DNA of 64,000 nucleotides from Aplysia californica (Eukaryota > Mollusca > Gastropoda > Aplysiida > Aplysiidae): assembly GCF_000002075.1 (NCBI RefSeq), contig NW_004797325.1, positions 479,414 to 543,413 of the forward strand. Reading direction: 5' to 3'. The position numbers and the translations under genes were made by a program. Shown here piece by piece: positions 55,935-64,000 of the stretch; the first letter of the stretch is position 1; each line of letters opens with the position of its first letter. The notes below the pieces were generated by a model. The model was given only the letters and a program-made list of their open reading frames with translations. It ran no database searches and was not told the DNA's origin.

Positions 55935-55995
55935 TTATTTGCCAAACTAGTGCTGCCTTTTACTTTTACGAAAAGGCAGCACTGTGTGGCAAATA
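55935..55995. other. Near-perfect hairpin (24-bp arms, 9-nt loop)
   Basis: Left arm ATTTGCCAAACTAGTGCTG plus CCTTTT, loop ACTTTTACG, right arm AAAAGGCAGCACTGTGTGGC plus AAAT. The arms differ by one bulge and one mismatch. Could be a precursor-microRNA-like hairpin or a young palindromic MITE. Confidence 0.7.
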
Positions 55996-56129
55996 TTGTT
56001 TCACTCTCAGTCGTTCCTGAAGAAGCCTTTTAGGGTGAAAAGTCGAGCCGTCTAAATAATAAACAATTTTTTCTCAATTGTTTGACGACAAATTATTACT
56101 AAAGACTCTCCCTCCTTCTTTGTTTTGTT

Positions 56130-56230
56130 GTTTTTTTTGTACGAGAGATAAGAACGACAGAATTAGAATAATATGATGGGGAAGAAGGAGCAAACTACAC
56201 CACATCCTCAGCTAACCACCTATGGCGTGT
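56130..56230 (-). repeat. SINE tail family T, body fragment
   Basis: GAGAGATAAGAACGACAG ... AAGAAGGAGCAAACTACACC on the + strand, the complement of the family body. Confidence 0.55.
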
Positions 56231-56764
56231 ATCTTTAGGCCTATATACATGTACCTCATTCATTCGCCCATTTTCATTTCTGTTGGATTTTAAAATCACA
56301 TACCAACCAGCGCTTCCTTTTTTATGTTTTCAGGGGTACCAGAATTCAACTCACTTAGATGGTCTGCTTTTTGCTGGATCAGGACTTTAACATAATATCT
56401 TCAAGATCACTTCAAAGTCAAAAGCTGCAGACGTCACACTCGGCGAGATAGGCATCAGTGCAGGGAAGAAGCAAGACAAAAAGACAGAAACAACAGAGGG
56501 AAAGAAAAGAAGTAGGCACTGGCGCCCTCAAACTGCCAACCACCCGCTTTTTTTAGGGGGTGGGGCGGTTCTTTGAGTACAACGATCCAGCTCCTGTAGT
56601 AAAGCAACAAGCAAAAAGGATTTTTTGATGATGATGTAGAAACATAAAATTACTTGCCTACCCCAGCTTGATCCTTGACTATAACAGCAACGCAATAGCC
56701 AAAGGGTTAAGGTTATCCTTCATTTATTTCTACGTGGACACACAAGACATCAACACAGTTCTGG

Positions 56765-56945
56765 TTTAGTAAGTGTTTTACAGCACTTGCAACACAATAA
56801 AGGTCATATAGAAGCCGGAGATTAGAGATGTTAAAAAAAAAAAGAGAGTAACAAACACAAAAAGGGAGGAGAGATAAGGACGACGATTGTTGAAAAGGAA
56901 AGAAGGAGCAAACCAAACTGCAGCACCTGCTTACTACATGTACTC
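56765..56945 (-). repeat. SINE tail family T, partial copy
   Basis: GTGTTTTACAGCACTTGCAA, CACAATAAAGGTCATATA, then GAGTAACAAACACAAAAAGG and GGAGAGATAAGGACGAC. Confidence 0.65.
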
Positions 56946-57069
56946 ACAGCTTTGTTTTGACAGAACCAGAATGGGACATAGTGACACTGAAGAAAAAGAA
57001 GTAGACTATTCAAAAGAATATATATATCACCGACCCTCCGCACAAGCTATGGCACAAAATACTGATTAA

Positions 57070-57235
57070 CTTTATGCCCTATAAGTACTGAAGGTTAGAA
57101 GTGTTACATGTAGCCTACTAGAGAGTAACATTCAAAGAAAAGGAGGAGAGATAAGGATGACAGATGTGCGACGGGAAAGAAGGAGAAAACCACAGCAGAC
57201 CAACCGCCAACCACCCATTTAACAAAATTTAATCA
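57070..57235 (-). repeat. SINE tail family T, partial copy
   Basis: GAGAGTAACATTCAAAGAAA, GGAGGAGAGATAAGGATGAC, GAAAGAAGGAGAAAACCACA, ACCAACCGCCAACCACCC: the same body as its neighbours. Confidence 0.6.
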
Positions 57236-57239
57236 GGAA

Positions 57240-58640
57240 ATGAAACAAACAAATCGTGAAAAGTCTCAGCAACAGCTTTTATTTTGGCTCAAAACTAATC
57301 AGTATTACTGACCCACACACAAAAGTTATGTGAGGGGAGAACGTCTACATGAAATCCACTATACATCAAACATGTGAGGTTAACACAAGAGCCGTATACA
57401 ATTAAGACACAAACACTTTATGATGCAACCTGAAAAACAGGTACCAGGTTGTATTCAAACTTTGTTATCAGGCTGAAAAAAAAGTGATTGAGACCAAAGT
57501 CCAACAACTTTTCAAACAAACTGGCCACTTCTTCGTTGAAAATGTACACACACACAAAAAAACGGAAGACATTTCTCAATGCCTCACAATCATCTGAACT
57601 GAAACTTGTCCCACTCTTAACTTATTTCTCCAATACAGCATTCTCTGCTATAGGTATTTGGGGTTATTGGATTCTCTATACATTTAACACTGATAAACAA
57701 CAATTTTTTTTTCAAGTTTCTGCTGAATGATCAACCTACTTGCCAGTCATCATCAGGCATCAAAATACTTTTTTATTATCGTAATATCTGGCAAAAAATA
57801 TGGTAATTATGAATTTCTTCAAGATGCACTATCTAAATACATACATGACTATCAGCAGTTTTCTAGGACTCTATTAACAGTGGTACGAACGATTTAATCA
57901 TATTTAAAGAGCACTTGACTTGAAACATGTAACTACAACCTTGGACCAACATAAAAATCCCATATCTTAACCTCTGTAATATCCTCAACATATCAACTAC
58001 CTTTTATCTTTGTAAATGTTTGAATATATATAATATTATATAGAATTGGATTGAAAAAGGTAGTCTTCTTTTTCTGAAAACAATATCTGGTTTCTGTGGG
58101 TCTATCAAAGCTCATCTCCAAGTGAAACATTAATAAAAACAAACAATGAAAATAACCCATAGACATATAAATCAACATGTAACAGTGGTCCGCTTATTCA
58201 AACAAAGCACATTTTGTTCAGCTTTCTACTCATAACTTACTAGAGTACTTAACACGCAATAAAAAATACTATTTCAGTCACAAAGACACACAGAAAAAAA
58301 GTTATTCTACCTGCCTATTCTTCACAGGACACAACTGTCAAGACAAGCAATGTCCTCAAACTAATGCAGTGTGTTACAAAAAGTGAGCATGTGGGAGCTA
58401 TGAACAATAAAAAAAGAAAAACAACAACACAGCACAATGATACCCAACATTTGGAGAACTATACTGACCATACACTTCAAGAGGGTCTTACAGGGTCCTC
58501 TTAGTCTCTGTTTAATTATTCCATACATTTGTGCTTCTATCCTTTATATTCATATGTTTAACATTTCATACGAACAGGCATGTATCAATCTATATTATAC
58601 TAAACTTAACTGCCTTTTCTACTGACTTCAACATAAGTTA
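57240..58640. other. AT-rich DNA, no gene recognised
   Basis: Looks single-copy. No coding motif. Could be 3' UTR or intron of a gene beyond the right edge, but nothing shows this directly. Confidence 0.3.
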
Positions 58641-58974
58641 GAGACCAACTTGACAGACAGCCTTGATTTTTTTTTCAAAAATCAGAAAAAAAGACAGCAA
58701 GGAATGTTTGAAAATGTTTTGCTCTGAGAGTGTTAATGGGTTAACAGTGCATACTGCAAAGCTTCCTAAAGGGGCAAAACCACTATGAGCAGCACGAAAA
58801 TCTGTGGGGAATTTTAGCACAATTTGCTTTCTAAATGGACTTGTGTGCGACACCACAGACATTCCTCAGTTAAAATTTCTGATGCACGTGATAAACGGAT
58901 GTATGGTCTCGAACTGTGCTCACTTTGGTGGCAATGTAGCTGCCGTTTGCGCAAAATGTAGGTATCGCATCAAC

Positions 58975-59980
58975 ATGCCACCAAGACGAAAGCTGAGAGA
59001 TTTTGGATTGTACCAAGGCTATGGCATAGCTGCAGGAAATAGTTGGAGCCCGAGAAGTTGCCAGAAGGCTTGCAGCGTCACATGAGGCAGCATCATCAAG
59101 CCACTGGATCAGTCTAAGAATGCCGACGTGCAGGTCGACTCAAGAAGACCTCTCAGAGAGAGGGCCGATACGTCTGCACACAGGCCCTCCGACAGAGGAC
59201 AATGTCAGTAAACAGCATCTGGCATCGTTTGCGTGCTGCTACCAACACGGCAGTGAGCTCCCAGACCATACGGCGCCGTCTACAGGTTGCCAACATCCGT
59301 GCTAAGCGTCCAATAAAGAAACCAAGGCAGACCGCAGGACACCAGGCAAGTCGTCTTGCTTAGTGCTGGGCCCGTGAACCATGGACAAGTGCCCAATGGG
59401 GCCATGTGTTGATCACAGATGAGTCATTTGACAGTCATCCCAAAAGATGGACATGTTCGCGTGTGGCGGCATCCACGGGAACAGTTAATGGACATTGATG
59501 AGCAGGAGGTGACTCCTTTTGATGGTGGCTCCATAATGGTATGGGGTGGGATTACCACACACAATAGAACCCCCATTTACCATGTTGATAGCATTCTGAA
59601 TAACTAACGGTACCTGAAAGAGATTCTGCAGCCACTTGCCACAGCAGGTCTCCAGCACATTGGCCAACATGCAATACTCAAGGACAATGCCACCCCACAT
59701 CGTTGCAAAGCAGTAAACGCGTTCATCCGGCAAGCCGGGATGACAAGAATGCCATGGCCAGCCAACAGTCCCGATTTAAACCCCACTGAGAAAGTGTGAG
59801 GTAAACTTGGCCGGGTAGTCCAGCAGCACCAGCCAACACCAGCTAACCGACAAGAACTGCTACAGATCCAGTAACAGAGTGGGCAAACCTTCCTCAGGCC
59901 TTCATTGCCACCACCATCAACACCATGAGGTGACGCTGCCTTGATTGCATTGCTCGGCATGGTGGGTACACCGGTTTTTG
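58975..59980 (+). pseudogene. Tc1/mariner-type transposase, decayed
   Basis: Reading across frames, the order of a Tc1-like transposase is seen: MPPRRKLRDF near 58975 (start of the HTH region); a second HTH region near 59200-59330; LITDES (first Asp) near 59412; GGSIMVWGGI near 59527; LKDNATPH (second Asp) near 59680; and WPANSPDLNPTEKV (final D/E) near 59757. Several frameshifts and stops (for example TGA just after TEKV and TAG after SRLA) break it. Terminal repeats were not found, so the ends of the element are unknown. Confidence 0.85.
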
Positions 59981-60183
59981 AATGGACTGTCATGGACACT
60001 AATTCCTGGATTTTACTTTTGAGGGGTACTGTTGTTCCAAGCCACATATTGCTTAAGTTCATGACGTCATCATTCTGAAATTGAACTGACTTTGAGACAT
60101 GATTCCATTAACTATCTTTGAAATTTCAAATGTTTAGCTTTTCACCTATTAGTGCTACAAGAGTGTTTGCAAGTGGCCCTTAA

Positions 60184-61112
60184 CTCACTTCAGACGGGTC
60201 ACACAACAGTTGCGTGACCCCCGCCATGACGCTCGCGTCCGGTCTCACAAGCCTTGCGTGACCAACTTTGGAATTTTTTTTTCGCTCTACAAATCACGCA
60301 CGGATCGCGAGACCCGCCTCGTACCCTTGTTTGGCCAAGCCTGAGCTACTTAGACTTCGTTTCGTATCTCTGGGGCCGGTAGTTTTTAAGTTATTGAAGG
60401 TGAAGGACAGTGACCCCAACTGGGGTTGAACGGACCGGAACTCGCGCTTTGTTTTTTTCTATACAGCTCATACTATAGTAATCCGACAGTCGCGTCGTAG
60501 TAACGGTCGAAGAAGTCGCATGAACAAGAATCACATAATTTCGCCGTTTTCTATACTTCTGTGCGTTTTACTAGTTCTAGTGTCTCAGAATATGATGTGT
60601 CTAATAGTTAGGATCCTGGATATGTACCCGAACACGGCCCGAGTCGTAGTTCTAGGGCTAGATCTAGCACTAGTACCGGTGTTGTTTTTCGCGCAACGAA
60701 ATCACAACGTCGTGCCGTACATCTGTCTCATGTAATTCAGTGTATGGGTCTGAATCAATGCACAGACCAGCTTTTATATTTTCACCAAACACTTGCACAT
60801 GTATACAAATCAAACCAGAACACTTTGAACTTTTATTTTTGTTGTTGCAGTGAATTTCATTCTACTTGTCACGTCTCTGGAAATTTTTCGAAAATCAAAT
60901 TCATGCCAATTTTTAAAAAATCATACAAATTAAAGTATTAGACTTAGACAACTTTAGTTTTTTGTATTAGATTAAGCTTGAATGTTACTTTACTGTGTCA
61001 AAACATGATTACAATAGGGTAATTCTGAGAGTTGTGGTGATTTATTGAAATACCCCCCAAAACGCCAGTCTTCAACGCTTGTGGCTGGTGAAAGGGCCCA
61101 GTCGCAAGTGAG
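60184..61112 (+). mobile_element. TTAA-flanked piggyBac-type element, family 1, copy b
   Basis: TTAA at 60180-60183 and 61113-61116. 929 bp, collinear (opposite orientation) with 3377-4294, including shared blocks such as GGCCGGTAGTTTTTAAGT and a TAGATC palindrome near 60658. It has no transposase coding capacity. Confidence 0.85.
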
Positions 61113-61119
61113 TTAACTT

Positions 61120-61820
61120 ATGTTGAAGTCTGTACTTCAATTCTTAAGTTTCATTGCATCATTCCACAATGCTTTGCCTGTATTGTTCCATCTATGTTAA
61201 TAATGTTAGACTGACATTATACAAAATGTGCCTAAAAATAAGATTATGACCACAAGTGGCCTTTGATAAACTTTCATGTACATTTCAATGGCTTAATACA
61301 TCAGAATACAAATGGTATAACAGATCAATTCCTTTGCAATCAAAGGTTGCGCAAAATTAAAACACTGTAAAAACATTGTTTTTTTTGTTCCACACAAATT
61401 TCTGACAAATGGATGAAAATCAATAACTAGAAAATTGTAAAAATGTCTTAAACCTTTTTCTCCACAAAAAGAGATCTTACAATGACAAAGAATCTTGAAA
61501 AAGCGGATGAGCTTACCAGCACTTTACTTTCTAAAACAAAGCCATTTCAAGCCCGCATTCTACATATCAACATCATTATGTTACGAGAAAGAAATATGGA
61601 GTGTATCAAGTTAAAATGGAAATGAAGCAGAGGAAACAAACAACATCAAATACCTGCTACCCATCTACATATTGGTGCTCAAATGGGATTTCAACAGGTC
61701 AAAGTGCTACAGAACAAGTATGTCATTTAAATATTTATTCAACACCAAACAAGTGAGAGCTACTTATGATCCATCTTCATCAAAGAGCCAAACTTCTAAT
61801 CAATCAATGTTGAGTCACAG
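61120..61820. other. AT-rich DNA, no gene recognised
   Basis: Single-copy-looking sequence between the TTAA element and the (ATT)-tailed SINE. No motif recognised. Confidence 0.3.
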
Positions 61821-61822
61821 AT

Positions 61823-62171
61823 AATAATAATAATAGATAGCATTTTTATAGCGCATATCCCCGCTCAACAGCAGGCTCTATGCGCTTTACACTATATTAT
61901 TACCCCAGCAGACCATAGAACACTCCGAAACATTCTCAGCTTCCCGGGAAGCATACATACAGTGCAAGCAGCCGATTAAGCGCTCAAACACTAACAAACT
62001 GACAAGATCTTTCGCTGTATATAGCCGGGTACCCATTCCCACATGGGTGAAGTGAGGAAAATTCGTGTAAAGTGCCTTTCCCAAGGGCACAACGTCGGGT
62101 CCCTGACGGGATTCGAACCCACGACCTTACGGTTGTTGAGTCCGAGAGCCTAACCACTAGGCCACCGATAT
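61823..62171 (-). mobile_element. tRNA-derived SINE with (ATT) tail, complete copy
   Basis: On the - strand: A box TGGCCTAGTGGTTAGG and B box GGGTTCGAATCCC (62168-62105); a central block GTGCCCTTGGGAAAGGCACT common to many invertebrate SINEs; then GCGCTATAAAAATGC and an ATT/TAA tail at 61824. About 350 bp. A decayed relative is at 8270-8400. Confidence 0.82.
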
Positions 62172-62174
62172 AAT

Positions 62175-63355
62175 GGACAGCAGTTGAAAGTCAAAACCCT
62201 CTCCAGCACTAAAAATTTTTTTCCAAAAACAAAACAGGTTATTCACGCTGTAGAAAATGGAACGAAAAATTGAGGTTTTCCGATAGTGACAAAAATTGAA
62301 TGGAAAATTGAAGTTTTCTGATCATGACAATGGGACTTATGAAAAGACAAAGATTTTGTAGGTCAGAGGAATGGTTCACAAACATTTTGAGACTTAAAAG
62401 CAGAATAGGATCAGTGTGAGGCAGTATAAAAAAAAATTTATTAACCATGTTCCACAAAAGAGCTCTGCAAGCTTTTTAACTGTGCTCTACTTCCAACATT
62501 CATATTGTGTTTAGGCCATCACAAATTTGTTTGAGCCTTTATAATTTTCTATTATATAGGCTACTTTAACCACGAATGCTCTATGTACACTGCATTTCAT
62601 AATTAATTTTAATTTAGTAAAGACTTTTTGGTCCTTCAGCAATGGAAAGACACTCTATAATAATTATACAGCCTAAACACCCAGATACCAATAGGGTGAG
62701 TTTGATACACAGCCATGAGTCCAGGTGAGGAAACCACAAGGTGAAAAATAATATCCAATACAGCTGCTTATACTGTTACCAGAAATCACACTGATTAATA
62801 ATCATAAGGCACAAATGCTAATGCGAAAACACGAAAATAAAGAACAAAATAGAACAGGCAGTAACAGGCACAGCAACTGTGAAAAAAAGCTTGAGCTAAT
62901 AAAGTCTTTTAAGAGTGTAGATGCGGCTACAAAAAGCACTTTTTTTGCAGTCCGCACATAACTATGCAAGATGAAGTCTACTCAAAACATGGATAGCTAA
63001 GTTATCTCTAAACACATCACATAACATGCAATATTCATACAATTTTACTAAGCCATATCCAAAGGATGCTGCAGCAAAAGCTGAACAAGAAAGCAGGTGG
63101 ACACAGGTTTTGCATCTGCTGGCATGGTGCTAATACTTGCATGAGGATCTTTTAAAAAAAGGAATGATTGGTAAAGGAGCAGCAATAAAAACACAATGAA
63201 GATCATGGAAAAAATTCAATCAAGACATGCACAGGAAATTAAATTACAATGTTTTTTTGAGAAACGTATTAGGACTCTCAACTCTGCCTGAGCAAGGGAA
63301 ATTTCAACAGACCCACCATGAAAGCAGACAATTATATGTAACATATCAACTGTTA
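62175..63355. other. AT-rich DNA, no gene recognised
   Basis: A short diverged tandem repeat at 62255-62335 (GGAACGAAAAATTGAGGTTT / TGGAAAATTGAAGTTTTCTG). No coding motif. Confidence 0.3.
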
Positions 63356-63359
63356 TTGT

Positions 63360-63540
63360 TTTCGTAAGAGTTTTACGATACTTGCAACACAATTAGGTAA
63401 TAATATAAGCGCCGGAGAGATAAGAAGTGTTACAAAAGAGTAATTTTAACAAAAAAGGAGGAGAGATAAGGACGATAGATGTTGGATAGGAAAGGAGCAG
63501 CAAATCACACCAGAGCACCGATCAACCACCCACCACAGCT
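63360..63540 (-). repeat. SINE tail family T, partial copy
   Basis: GTAAGAGTTTTACGATACTT-GCAACACAATTAGG tail, then GGAGGAGAGATAAGGACGAT and AGAGCACCGATCAACCACCC. Confidence 0.65.
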
Positions 63541-64000
63541 TTGCACCCAACTAAACACAATGTAAGTCAGTTTGAAGGAGGAGCACTCTAGTCCCCCACC
63601 AAGACACTGGTCTAGAGTTAGGAAATTCCAAGATGGAACAAAATGCAGAAACTCTCAAAAGAAACAAAACAAAAACCCCAAAGAGAAGTAATCAGTCATA
63701 AAGGGTCTACAGAGACAAGAGAGGTCTGACTTCTCACAACACAGCTTGAACATGCACCTGGATAACACAAGTATATAACTTATCTCTATTTATTGCTATC
63801 AAAGTAAAAACTTCCTGATGAACACTAGAAAATTTTAGGTAGCATCTGTACATTAAAGGCAAATAGTTGATTTAATGCTACAAGGAACAGATTTAAGAAA
63901 TTAATTTATTGCAATACAACATAACACCAGCAGAATATGGATGACCAAGGGTTATTTATACATAGACATGGAAATTGGGATACATTCTATATAAAACAGC
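63541..64000. other. No gene recognised at the right edge
   Basis: AT-rich, no repeat family or coding motif recognised. Confidence 0.3.

Noticed and set aside
58804-58974. Open stretch before the Tc1 transposase start
   Set aside because: Reads on from upstream into MPPRRK but has no transposase motif; treated as flank.
62105-62171. Possible functional tRNA gene
   Set aside because: Good A and B boxes but continues into a SINE body with an ATT tail.

Overview
This is a stretch of intron-rich animal nuclear DNA. Consensus GT/AG introns of up to several kilobases, many tRNA-headed SINEs, short TA- and TTAA-flanked DNA transposons and long microsatellites point to a lophotrochozoan, most likely a gastropod mollusc. 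That placement is inference, because no species-diagnostic sequence was recognised. A 478-base run of N at 51415-51892 shows this is a draft scaffold.

Two complete host genes can be assembled by hand from splice sites and family motifs. (1) On the + strand, 2958-21016, a nine-exon M14 metallocarboxypeptidase of the carboxypeptidase E type, 561 residues with all core catalytic residues present. Its last exon encodes a leucine-rich helical tail unlike the vertebrate CPE C-terminus, and a 52-bp minisatellite starts at its stop codon. (2) On the - strand, 54316-41392, a four-exon CAMLG (CAML/GET2-type) gene of 264 residues, including a 22-codon internal exon that no simple ORF scan would call. 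Its product should be the ER-membrane partner of GET1/WRB in tail-anchored protein insertion. Between them lies a BTB-BACK (Kelch-like) fragment at 34355-36056 on the + strand that looks disabled.

Layout: 1-2957 upstream DNA with a higher-order minisatellite; 2958-24910 the CPE gene with a probable 3.9-kb 3' UTR; 25-34 kb repeats (TA elements, SINEs, two LINE fragments, long microsatellites); 34.3-36.1 kb BTB fragment; 37-39 kb a TA MITE and a cluster of SINE copies; 39.1-54.3 kb the CAMLG gene, its probable 3' UTR and element-filled introns; 55-64 kb SINE copies, a decayed Tc1-type transposon, a TTAA element and a second SINE type.

The most striking structure is mobile DNA. At least eight elements begin TTAAC-pyrimidine-C or close to it, have matching inverted ends and TTAA target duplications (piggyBac style). 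They share almost only the outermost bases, and several are nested. A second set of about eight elements has TA duplications (Tc1/pogo style). A third set is a SINE-like family of about eleven copies with one conserved 3' tail. A palindromic TAGATC motif is sprinkled through the window far beyond chance. No LTR retroelement, retrovirus or Polinton was recognised. The two host genes are unrelated in function as far as can be seen; both act in the secretory pathway (peptide hormone trimming and ER membrane protein insertion).
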